Assembly (NCBI GenBank): GCA_026125625.1
Contig: JAHCKU010000273.1
Span: 1-5,044, forward strand
Reading direction: 5' to 3'
Length of the DNA: 5,044 nucleotides
Origin: Burkholderiales bacterium
GTDB taxonomy: Bacteria > Pseudomonadota > Gammaproteobacteria > Burkholderiales > SHXO01
Shown: positions 1 through 5,044 of the stretch, one piece after another
How positions within the stretch are numbered: position 1 is the stretch's first letter
Layout: the number at the start of each line of letters is the position of its first letter
Position numbers and translations under genes: made by a program
Notes under the pieces: generated by a model
The model's database searches: none
The model's input: the letters and a program-made list of their open reading frames with translations, nothing else
What the model was told of the DNA's origin: nothing

Positions 1-1013
1 GTGCCCTTGAACTCCTCGTAGATCACGTCGTCCATGCGCGAGCCGGTGTCGATCAGCGCAGTGGCCAGGATGGTCAGGCTGCCGCCTTCCTCGATGTTGC
101 GTGCCGCACCGAAGAAGCGTTTCGGCCGCTGCAGGGCATTGGCATCCACCCCGCCGGTGAGCACCTTGCCGGAAGCGGGCACGACCGTGTTGTAGGCGCG
201 CGCCAGGCGGGTGATGGAGTCGAGCAGGATTACCACGTCCTTCTTGTGCTCGACCAGGCGCTTGGCCTTCTCCATGACCATCTCGGCGACCTGCACGTGG
301 CGGGTGGCCGGTTCATCGAAGGTCGAGGACACCACCTCCCCGCGTACCGAACGCTGCATCTCCGTGACTTCTTCCGGGCGCTCGTCGATCAGCAGGACGA
401 TCAGCATCACGTCCGGGTGATTGGCGGTGATCGCATGGGCGATGTGCTGCAGCATCACCGTCTTGCCGGCCTTGGGCGGCGAGACGATCAGGCCGCGTTG
501 GCCTTTGCCGATGGGCGCGACGATGTCGATGATGCGGCCGGTGAGGTTCTCCTCGGCGCGGATGTCGCGCTCGAGGGTCAGGGCGTTGGTGGGATGGAGG
601 GGGGTGAGGTTCTCGAAGAGGATCTTGTTCTTGGCGTTCTCGGGCGGTTCCGAGTTCACCTTGTCCACCTTGACCAGCGCGAAATAGCGCTCGCCGTCCT
701 TTGGGGTCCGGATCTCCCCCTCGATCGAGTCCCCCGTATGCAGGTTGAAACGACGGATCTGCGATGGGCTGACGTAGATGTCATCCGGCCCGGCGAGGTA
801 CGAGGTGTCGGGCGATCGCAGGAATCCGAATCCGTCCGGCAGGACCTCCAGGGTTCCCTCGCCGAAGATGCTTTCGCCTTTCTTGGCCTGGTTCTTCAGC
901 AGCGCGAAGATCAGGTCCTGCTTGCGCATGCGGTTGGCGTTCTCGATTTCATTGGAGTTCGCCATCTCCACGAGCTCGGTCACGTGGAGGTGCTTCAGGT
1001 CGGACAGGTGCAT
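1..1013 (-). CDS. rho: Transcription termination factor Rho (3' end outside window)
   Basis: Rho is a hexameric ATP-dependent RNA helicase that loads on C-rich nascent RNA and releases RNA polymerase. The start ATG at 1013-1011 gives MHLSDLKHLHV, the usual short N-terminus, and residues then align with E. coli Rho without gaps. Visible parts: N-terminal helical domain (about 1-47); cold-shock-like primary RNA-binding fold (about 48-125) with the DGFGFLR motif at 60-66; P-loop PPKAGKT at 179-185 with K184; catalytic E211 in LLIDERPEE; Walker B LLD ending at D265; the Q-loop region after YNTVVPASGK; and the R-loop at 322-326. R326 replaces the E. coli lysine, a conservative change. The frame is open to the window edge, stopping after G337, so roughly 80 C-terminal residues including the arginine finger lie outside. 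No clear Shine-Dalgarno sequence precedes the start. trxA lies 186 bases upstream on the same strand. Family identity is essentially certain. Confidence 0.98.
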   Translation of the reverse strand, partial: MHLSDLKHLHVTELVEMANSNEIENANRMRKQDLIFALLKNQAKKGESIFGEGTLEVLPDGFGFLRSPDTSYLAGPDDIYVSPSQIRRFNLHTGDSIEGEIRTPKDGERYFALVKVDKVNSEPPENAKNKILFENLTPLHPTNALTLERDIRAEENLTGRIIDIVAPIGKGQRGLIVSPPKAGKTVMLQHIAHAITANHPDVMLIVLLIDERPEEVTEMQRSVRGEVVSSTFDEPATRHVQVAEMVMEKAKRLVEHKKDVVILLDSITRLARAYNTVVPASGKVLTGGVDANALQRPKRFFGAARNIEEGGSLTILATALIDTGSRMDDVIYEEFKG

Positions 1014-1084
1014 AGAGTTTTGGGTGGACCTAGGGCAGAGCGATGGGGGAAAAGACGGGGGAGCAGGAGAGGGCGGGGAGACGA
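1014..1084 (-). promoter_or_regulatory. Candidate Rho-binding (rut-like) segment in the rho leader
   Basis: Read in the direction of rho transcription, these 71 bases contain 37 C, 8 G, 19 T and 7 A by my count, so C exceeds G more than fourfold. Repeated CCC and TCT runs are present and no strong internal stem is evident. This is the composition known for Rho utilisation sites. It lies directly ahead of the rho start codon. E. coli rho is known to be repressed by its own product through termination in its leader, so the same role is inferred here. The sequence alone does not prove binding, and the segment could also simply be untranslated spacer. Confidence 0.5.
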
Positions 1085-1149
1085 CTGGCGCCAGTGCGCG
1101 TTCGCTTCTGAGCCCCCGTTCAGGGGGAACGAGACACCTGGGCGCCAGG
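1085..1149 (-). promoter_or_regulatory. Structured part of the rho leader with competing stems
   Basis: Several exact complements overlap here. CTGGCGCC at 1085-1092 pairs over 8 bp with GGCGCCAG at 1141-1148, closing a domain. Inside it, GAACG at 1127-1131 can pair with CGTTC at 1117-1121 or with a second CGTTC at 1099-1103. The G run at 1123-1127 can also pair with the C run at 1113-1117. Each outer arm additionally sits in its own local palindrome: CTGGCGCCAG at 1085-1094, and CCTGG/CCAGG at 1137-1149. Mutually exclusive foldings of this kind are typical of attenuators. No T run follows any stem, so it is not a conventional intrinsic terminator for trxA. Confidence 0.4.
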
Positions 1150-1199
1150 AAGCGATGCCGCCTGACTTCTTGGCTTATCGTCCGGGGAGGGTAAAGACT

Positions 1200-1526
1200 T
1201 TAGATATTGCTGTCAATAAATGCGGTCAACTGCGATTTCGACAGTGCGCCGACCTTCATCGCTTCCATGTTCCCGTTCTTGAACAGCATGAGGGTGGGAA
1301 TGCCGCGGATGCCGTATTTCGGAGGGGTCGCTTGGTTCTCGTCGATGTTGAGCTTGGCCACCTTCAGGCGGCCGGCATAGCTCTGCGCAACGTCGTCCAG
1401 GATGGGGGCGATCATCTTGCAGGGTCCGCACCATTCTGCCCAGTAGTCGACCAGGACCGGGGTCGAGGACTTCAGGACCTCGCTTTCGAAAGTATCGTCG
1501 GTGACGTGATGAATATGCTCGCTCAT
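1200..1526 (-). CDS. trxA: Thioredoxin 1
   Basis: This is a cytosolic dithiol-disulfide oxidoreductase that is reduced by thioredoxin reductase and in turn reduces ribonucleotide reductase, peroxiredoxins and other proteins. The 108 residues are the normal length for the family. The active site WCGPC is at 32-36 (C33, C36), the buried acid is D27 within VLVDYWAEW, and the conserved cis-proline is P77 in GIRGIPT. The C-terminal KVGALSKSQL matches classical Trx1. The start is ATG at 1526-1524, preceded by AAGG with a 7-base spacer. The open frame continues far upstream without a stop, but that extension runs antisense through fdxA and lacks thioredoxin sequence, so it is rejected. rho follows after 186 bases, possibly cotranscribed, and fdxA diverges upstream. 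No convincing promoter for trxA was found; a short GTGCC/GGCAC hairpin at 1599-1612 would fall in its leader. Confidence 0.97.
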   Translation of the reverse strand: MSEHIHHVTDDTFESEVLKSSTPVLVDYWAEWCGPCKMIAPILDDVAQSYAGRLKVAKLNIDENQATPPKYGIRGIPTLMLFKNGNMEAMKVGALSKSQLTAFIDSNI

Positions 1527-1688
1527 GAGAATGCCTTGGCGCGTAAACGGAAAGTAGTAGGGTGATTGAGGGAAATGGACTGCGGCCGCCAGAGGGGCGT
1601 GCCTTGTGGCACTGATTGGGCACGCGGCGGGCGAGAACAGGCGAATGCTAGCGCAAATCGACAGCCGTAGCATTGTCCCGGCTGGCCG

Positions 1689-1701
1689 CAGGCGCCGCCT
1701 G
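1689..1701. repeat. Short inverted repeat upstream of the fdxA promoter
   Basis: CAGGCG and CGCCTG form 6-bp arms around a single base. The element lies about 27 bases upstream of the fdxA -10-like hexamer and in the region shared with divergent trxA. It could be an operator, but in GC-rich DNA an arm of this length can occur by chance. Confidence 0.25.
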
Positions 1702-1724
1702 ATCGGTAGTGACCCGCGCCCTTC

Positions 1725-1733
1725 TGCTAAAAT
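1725..1733 (+). promoter_or_regulatory. Candidate extended -10 promoter element of fdxA
   Basis: TGCTAAAAT combines a TGn extension with TAAAAT, which matches the sigma-70 -10 consensus at five of six positions. It is an AT-rich island in GC-rich surroundings, 33 bases ahead of the fdxA start. No good -35 hexamer sits 16-18 bases upstream, which is tolerated by extended -10 promoters. Transcription would begin near 1740, giving a leader of about 27 bases that contains the AGGA ribosome site at 1755-1758. Confidence 0.5.
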
Positions 1734-1766
1734 CCCGCGCCTTTCGCAGTCTGCAGGAACGGCATC

Positions 1767-2090
1767 ATGGCTTACGTCGTCACCGAATCGTGCATCAAGT
1801 GCAAGTACACCGATTGCGTGGACGTCTGCCCGGTCGACTGCTTTCGCGAGGGCCCCAACATGCTGGTGATCGATCCAGACGAGTGCATCGATTGCACGCT
1901 GTGCGTGGCGGAATGTCCAGTGGAAGCGATCGTCGCCGAGGACGACGTGCCCGTCATGCAGCGCGAGTTCATCGCGCTGAACGCAGAGCTGTCCAAGGAA
2001 TGGCCAGCCATTACCGAAAAGAAGGAGGCGCCGCCCGATGCCGACCAGTGGGCGAGCGTTCAGGACAAGAAAAAGCACCTGCAACGCTGA
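1767..2090 (+). CDS. fdxA: Seven-iron ferredoxin (3Fe-4S plus 4Fe-4S), FdI type
   Basis: A small cytosolic electron carrier of the Azotobacter FdI family. The 107 residues match the family length. By homology to FdI, C9, C17 and C50 bind the [3Fe-4S] cluster and C21, C40, C43 and C46 bind the [4Fe-4S] cluster; C12 and C25 are the two extra family cysteines. Conserved blocks are CIKCKYTDCVDVCPVDCF (9-26) and DECIDCTLCVAECP (38-51). The C-terminal part from about residue 60, ending DKKKHLQR, is the extension that distinguishes FdI from short 2[4Fe-4S] ferredoxins. The ATG at 1767 has AGGA at 1755-1758 with an 8-base spacer. It diverges from trxA across 240 bases. No partner enzyme is nearby. 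In other bacteria FdI-type proteins have been tied to oxidative stress through ferredoxin-NADP reductase; that role here is inference only. Confidence 0.97.
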   Translation: MAYVVTESCIKCKYTDCVDVCPVDCFREGPNMLVIDPDECIDCTLCVAECPVEAIVAEDDVPVMQREFIALNAELSKEWPAITEKKEAPPDADQWASVQDKKKHLQR

Positions 2091-2140
2091 GTTGCCCGGC
2101 CGCGCGAGACTTGTTCAGTCCTTCCCCAGGTCCGTGATCC

Positions 2141-2160
2141 CGGCTCGCGCTAGCGGGCCG
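2141..2160 (+). terminator. Candidate hairpin terminator after fdxA
   Basis: CGGCTCGC at 2141-2148 pairs with GCGGGCCG at 2153-2160 through 8 bp including one T-G wobble, around a GCTA loop. An alternative pairing joins CGGCTCG (2141-2147) to CGAGCCG (2163-2169). It begins 50 bases past the fdxA stop. No T run follows (the next bases are CTCGAGCCGAATT), so it may stabilise the 3' end or assist termination rather than be a full intrinsic terminator. Confidence 0.35.
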
Positions 2161-2405
2161 CTCGAGCCGAATTAAGTCGCACTCGATTCCACCGGCATAC
2201 CGCCCTGCCCTATCCCACGCCTTTGCGTCGCGTGAGCGCCACCGCGATCGAAAAGACGACCCTCAGGCTGGCCAGCGCCGACGTACCGAAGAGAGGTGCC
2301 TGATTTTCAGGGAGAAATCTCTCTCTCCGCGTGCGGTGCGCGGCCGTAGAACCTGACGTTAATCTGACGACATCATTACAAGTGTCGCAGACAGACGATC
2401 CGTAT

Positions 2406-2420
2406 TGCTACGCATTATCA
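2406..2420 (+). promoter_or_regulatory. Candidate Fur box upstream of the TonB-dependent receptor
   Basis: TGCTACGCATTATCA matches the 7-1-7 Fur pattern TGATAAT-n-ATTATCA at 11 of 14 positions, with the right half (ATTATCA) perfect. Against the 19-base consensus I count 13 matches. It lies 80 bases before the receptor start and directly abuts a -35-like hexamer, a sensible place for iron repression. A second half-site, TGAGAAT on the minus strand (2459-2453), overlaps the -10-like hexamer region. Iron control of FecA-like receptors by Fur is well established; its action here is inferred. Confidence 0.42.
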
Positions 2421-2421
2421 C

Positions 2422-2450
2422 TTGGGAGGTAGCATCCTGGTCCCAATAAG
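2422..2450 (+). promoter_or_regulatory. Weak candidate promoter for the receptor gene
   Basis: TTGGGA at 2422-2427 and AATAAG at 2445-2450 each match the sigma-70 hexamers at four of six positions with a 17-base spacer. The location just after the Fur-like site supports it, but the hexamers are poor and other placements are possible. An alternative is a site using CTGACG around 2353-2369 as its -35. Confidence 0.25.
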
Positions 2451-2500
2451 TAATTCTCAATTGCGCTCATGCGCATCCAATAAATCGGGAGACCCTCTCA

Positions 2501-4741
2501 ATGAATCGTTTTCGGGCAACCCATGTCACGGCCGTATCCCAGTTGCTTTCCGGGGCTGCGGCCATCGCGCTCGGCCTGCCGGCGACGGCCCTTGCGCAGA
2601 CGAGCAACGAAAATGCGGAATCCGGACAGGTTGCTCAAACCAATCCGGTCGTCGTCATTGGCACCAAGGAGGATGCGCGCCTTTCCACCGGCTCCGCCTT
2701 CGTGATCGATCAGGAGGAACTGGAGAAGTTCGAGTTCACCAACATCCACTCCGTCCTGCGCAGCGCACCCGGCGTCTATCTGCGTGAAGAGAATGGCCTG
2801 GGCGTTTTCCCGCGCATCGGCATCCGCGCATCGTCATCGGGGCGCAGCGATCGAATTTCGATCATGGAGGACGGCATCCCGGCGGCGATGGCACCGTATG
2901 CCAACACGTCGGCCTATTACTTTCCGTCAGTCGGGCGCATGAGCGGGGTCGAGGTGCTCAAGGGGCCGGAGATCCTGCGCTATGGTCCGCAGACGACTTC
3001 GGGTGCGATCAACCTGCTCTCGACGCCGATTCCGGATACGCTTTCAGGCTATCTCAATGCCGAGATTGGGGAATTGAGCACCCGCAGGATTCATAGCGGG
3101 GTCGGCGGTACGTTCGGCCAGTTCGGCATCCTCGCCGAAACGTATCAGCACGTGACCGACGGCTTCCATGACATCGACCGTTCGAGCCGAACTTCCGGCA
3201 ACGACATCAGCGAATACCTGGTCAAGCTTCGCTGGCGCAGCAAGGCGGATGCAGCGATTCAGCAACAACTCGACCTCAAGCTGTTCGACGGTGACACTCA
3301 GGCCGACGTTTCCTATCTCGGCCTCACCGATGCCGATTTCCGCCGCGATCCCGAGCGCCGCTATGGCCTGAGCGAGCTGGAACGGATGAACAGCTCGCGC
3401 ACGTCTGCAAGCCTGCAGCATCAGTTGCACTTCACGCCGAGCCTCTCGCTGATCTCCACCGGCTATTACACCAAGACTGTCCGCAATTACACCCGGCTCA
3501 ACCAGATCAACGGTATTGGCATCGGCAGCTCCGGTATCACCTCGCAGATCAACAACAACGCCCCGAGCGCCGCTTTGCTGCAGGGCATCCTCGACGGCAC
3601 TGCGGATACCACCCATCCCAACGGCGTGCGCTACGCCAACAACTTCCAGACCTACATCTCCACGGGTCTGCAGTTCGAAGGCCGGGCAATCTTCGAGACC
3701 GGCAAGCTCGAACATGAGCTGATGGGCGGAGTACGTTTCCATGAAGACAAGGCGAAGAACACCGCCACGACCACCAATCTGGTTTACCACCAGATCAATG
3801 GCAGCCTGGTGTTCCAGGGCGGCTCGCCCGCAACCCCGAATGAAGGGTATGCCAAGGCGGTTTCCTTCTGGGCCGGGGATCGCATCCGCCTGGGTAGCCT
3901 GACGCTGCTGCCGCTCGTGCGCCATGAGGACATCAAGACCCGGGCCAACGTCGACAACCCGAACAGCGCCCGCAACTCGCTGACGAAAACCACCCTCGGG
4001 CTCGGGCTCAATTACGAGCTTACCGACCAGTGGACGATTCTTGCCGGTGTGCACGAGGGCTTCGCCCCTCCAGGCTCCGGTGCGGTCAAGGGAAGCAAAG
4101 GCGAGGAGAGCACCAACTTCGAGGGCGGTGTGCGCTTCCGCCGAGGCGGCGTGGGCGTCGATCTGATCGGCTTCTATACCGACTACGAGAACGCGCTGCG
4201 TAACTGCCTGGTTGCCAACCCCTGCGCCAACGGTGCGGTCGACGGCGTGCAGCAGGACGGTGCGAAGGAGGTCTATGGTCTCGAGGTCGGCGTGGCCGCC
4301 AGCCTCTTCAGCGGCCCCGGCTATCACGTGCCCGTGCGGCTGGCTTACACCTATACCGACGGCGAATACACACGCTCGGCCGACGTTGCCTCAGGGGTGC
4401 GCAAGGGTGACGTGCTCGACTATACGCCCAAGCATATCGGTCGACTCGAGGTCGGCCTGGAGTATGCCGAGCGCCTGCGTTTCAACGTGGCGCTCAACTA
4501 TCAGGACAGCACCTGCACGACCACGACCTGCGGCCGCTCCGGCGTGGATACGCGCTTCCTGAAGACGCAGAGCCTGTTCACCACCGACCTGTTGGCCTCC
4601 TATGCACTGACCAAGACGGTCGACCTTTACGCGCGGGTCGAGAACGTGTTCGACGAGCACAGGATCACCCATCGCGGAGCCGATGGTGCGCGTGGCAATC
4701 CCGGCCGCTACTTCGGCGGCGGCGTGCGCGCGACCTTCTGA
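2501..4741 (+). CDS. FecA-like TonB-dependent outer-membrane receptor without STN domain
   Basis: A 746-residue outer-membrane transporter that would import a ligand, probably a ferric chelate, using energy from TonB-ExbB-ExbD. Residues 1-32 form a Sec signal peptide (hydrophobic stretch about 17-31, cleavage after ALA at 30-32). A TonB-box-like stretch PVVVIG is at 49-54. The plug (about 60-180) carries the FecA-type blocks VLRSAPGVYLREENGLG, ISIMEDGIPAAMAPY, VEVLKGPEILRYGP and SGAINLLSTPIP. The rest is a beta-barrel, ending VENVFDEHRIT (713-723) and YFGGGVRATF with the terminal phenylalanine required for barrel assembly. There is no STN signalling domain between signal peptide and TonB box, and no fecI or fecR gene is adjacent, so surface signalling is unlikely. 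Two cysteine pairs (C569/C575, C672/C677) lie in predicted loops. The ATG follows GGGAGA (2487-2492) by 8 bases. Ligand unknown: citrate, another siderophore or another metal chelate all remain possible. Confidence 0.93.
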   Translation: MNRFRATHVTAVSQLLSGAAAIALGLPATALAQTSNENAESGQVAQTNPVVVIGTKEDARLSTGSAFVIDQEELEKFEFTNIHSVLRSAPGVYLREENGLGVFPRIGIRASSSGRSDRISIMEDGIPAAMAPYANTSAYYFPSVGRMSGVEVLKGPEILRYGPQTTSGAINLLSTPIPDTLSGYLNAEIGELSTRRIHSGVGGTFGQFGILAETYQHVTDGFHDIDRSSRTSGNDISEYLVKLRWRSKADAAIQQQLDLKLFDGDTQADVSYLGLTDADFRRDPERRYGLSELERMNSSRTSASLQHQLHFTPSLSLISTGYYTKTVRNYTRLNQINGIGIGSSGITSQINNNAPSAALLQGILDGTADTTHPNGVRYANNFQTYISTGLQFEGRAIFETGKLEHELMGGVRFHEDKAKNTATTTNLVYHQINGSLVFQGGSPATPNEGYAKAVSFWAGDRIRLGSLTLLPLVRHEDIKTRANVDNPNSARNSLTKTTLGLGLNYELTDQWTILAGVHEGFAPPGSGAVKGSKGEESTNFEGGVRFRRGGVGVDLIGFYTDYENALRNCLVANPCANGAVDGVQQDGAKEVYGLEVGVAASLFSGPGYHVPVRLAYTYTDGEYTRSADVASGVRKGDVLDYTPKHIGRLEVGLEYAERLRFNVALNYQDSTCTTTTCGRSGVDTRFLKTQSLFTTDLLASYALTKTVDLYARVENVFDEHRITHRGADGARGNPGRYFGGGVRATF

Positions 4742-4745
4742 AGCC

Positions 4746-4765
4746 TGGCAGGTCGTTACCTGCCA
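4746..4765 (+). terminator. First hairpin after the receptor gene
   Basis: TGGCAGGT (4746-4753) and ACCTGCCA (4758-4765) form a perfect 8-bp stem with a CGTT loop, starting five bases after the stop codon. No T run follows, so it probably acts with the larger hairpin downstream or protects the mRNA 3' end. Confidence 0.5.
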
Positions 4766-4776
4766 AGCGTCTCCCC

Positions 4777-4819
4777 AGCGAGCGCGCGCTCAGTCTGAGC
4801 GCGCGCTCGCTGCTTCTTC
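4777..4819 (+). terminator. Very strong terminator hairpin with a 16-bp perfect stem
   Basis: AGCGAGCGCGCGCTCA (4777-4792) is fully complementary to TGAGCGCGCGCTCGCT (4796-4811), with the three-base loop GTC. The tail GCTTCTTC is only moderately T-rich. Stem length and stability point to an intrinsic terminator for the receptor transcript and a barrier before the next operon. As a near-symmetric hairpin it could also stop transcription from the right, but no minus-strand gene is visible there. Confidence 0.7.
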
Positions 4820-4890
4820 GGAGCCAGCGCCACCGATCCGGATGATCGCTTGCAGAGACAAGGCCGAAGCGTCCCGCGCCGGGATGCAGG

Positions 4891-4924
4891 CCATGGAATG
4901 GTTATAGTAGCGACCTTTCCATGG
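4891..4924. repeat. Inverted repeat flanking the response-regulator promoter
   Basis: CCATGGAA (4891-4898) and TTCCATGG (4917-4924) are perfect 8-base inverted arms separated by 18 bases. The -10-like TATAGT lies between them and the right arm would cover the first transcribed bases. This could be an operator that bridges the promoter, for example for autoregulation of the two-component operon. CCATGG is itself a palindrome, so part of the symmetry comes for free. Confidence 0.4.
4903..4908 (+). promoter_or_regulatory. Candidate -10 element for the response-regulator gene
   Basis: TATAGT matches the sigma-70 -10 consensus at five of six positions and is an AT-rich island 50 bases ahead of the start codon. 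No good -35 hexamer lies 16-18 bases upstream, suggesting an activator-dependent promoter if it is real. Confidence 0.4.
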
Positions 4925-4958
4925 AGAGCCTGCCGGCAGATCGGGGGTCAGGGCGAGC

Positions 4959-5044
4959 ATGAATATCCTCCTTCTCGAGGACGATCAGAAGACGGGGTCG
5001 TTCATCGCGCGTGGTTTCACGGAACTGGGCCACGCCGTGGACTG
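4959..5044 (+). CDS. Two-component response regulator, OmpR-type receiver (5' end only)
   Basis: The 28 codons present read MNILLLEDDQKTGSFIARGF followed by TELGHAVD, the first beta strand and first helix of a CheY-like receiver. E7-D8-D9 supply the acidic pocket that coordinates magnesium at phosphorylation; the phosphoacceptor aspartate is beyond the edge. The EDDQKTGSF wording resembles the CusR/CopR/IrlR group of OmpR-family regulators (typically EDEKKTG), which often respond to heavy metals and sit beside a sensor kinase. The DNA-binding domain is not visible, so OmpR membership is inferred from this short stretch. The ATG at 4959 follows a GGGCGAG-type ribosome site (4951-4957). The upstream hairpins separate it from the receptor gene, so cotranscription is unlikely. 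Confidence 0.85.
   Translation, partial: MNILLLEDDQKTGSFIARGFTELGHAVD

Larger units (their letters stand above)
2091..2500. other. 410-base region without a gene
   Basis: No convincing coding frame was seen on either strand. From left to right it holds a GC-rich hairpin after fdxA (2141-2160), a small CCTGA/TCAGG hairpin at 2299-2311 followed by a CT-repeat tract at 2318-2328, a direct repeat of CTGACG at 2353-2358 and 2364-2369 spaced one helical turn, a Fur-like site at 2406-2420, a weak promoter-like pair at 2422-2450, and a TGCGC/GCGCA hairpin at 2462-2475 just ahead of the receptor ribosome site. The right half is clearly more AT-rich than its surroundings, as expected for a control region of the receptor gene. 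Confidence 0.6.

Noticed and set aside
1113..1127. CCCCC-GTTCA-GGGGG hairpin as an intrinsic terminator for trxA
   Set aside because: No T run follows in the direction of trxA transcription, and the arms compete with other pairings, so it is described as part of the rho leader instead.
246..1565. Long plus-strand open frame of 439 codons
   Set aside because: It runs antisense through rho and most of trxA, both of which have unmistakable family motifs. It shows no recognisable domain; long antisense frames are common in GC-rich genes.
1527..2084. N-terminal extension of the thioredoxin frame to 294 residues
   Set aside because: The extra part is antisense to fdxA and its upstream region and does not look like protein. 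The internal ATG at 1526 has a ribosome site and gives the standard thioredoxin length.
2229..2304. Short GTG-started frame (VSATAIEKTTLRLASADV...) in the gap after fdxA
   Set aside because: It is only about 24 codons, lacks a ribosome site and resembles nothing I recognise.
3044..4327. Minus-strand open frame of 427 codons inside the receptor gene
   Set aside because: It is a shadow of the receptor coding frame, which carries signal peptide, plug and barrel motifs along its whole length.
4683..4907. Plus-strand frame of 74 codons after the receptor
   Set aside because: It begins inside the receptor gene in another frame and runs through the terminator hairpins, so translation is implausible.

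Overview
The window looks like chromosomal DNA from a GC-rich Gram-negative proteobacterium. The best guess is a betaproteobacterium, possibly Rhodocyclales. This rests on three things: a short Rho without the long N-terminal extension I recall for Xanthomonas-type Rho; the wording of the thioredoxin and of the FdI-type ferredoxin; and an outer-membrane TonB-dependent receptor, which requires a diderm cell. The placement comes from remembered family sequences, not from a search.

Layout from left to right: (1) positions 1-1013, minus strand, rho, cut by the window edge after residue 337; (2) 1014-1199, a leader between trxA and rho that is structured upstream and very C-rich and G-poor next to the rho start; (3) 1200-1526, minus strand, trxA (thioredoxin 1), complete; (4) 1527-1766, a divergent intergenic region; (5) 1767-2090, plus strand, fdxA, a seven-iron ferredoxin, complete; (6) 2091-2500, 410 bases without a gene, holding a candidate fdxA hairpin and, near the end, a candidate Fur box and promoter; (7) 2501-4741, plus strand, a complete 746-residue FecA-like TonB-dependent receptor lacking the N-terminal signalling (STN) domain; (8) 4742-4958, two perfect hairpins, one with a 16-bp stem, then a promoter-like site inside an inverted repeat; (9) 4959-5044, plus strand, the first 28 codons of an OmpR-type response regulator.

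The trxA-rho order matches Escherichia coli, where a regulated leader also lies between the two genes. Here the leader RNA would have strand bias and alternative pairings fitting autogenous control of rho by Rho-dependent termination. fdxA is transcribed away from trxA. The receptor appears to be its own transcription unit, probably iron-controlled, and is insulated by a strong terminator from the two-component operon that starts at the right edge.

I found no mobile element, CRISPR array, tRNA or rRNA, and nothing that amounts to a new biological system. The observations most worth a second look are in the non-coding segments: the rho leader, the Fur-like site, the 16-bp hairpin and the inverted repeat ahead of the response regulator.
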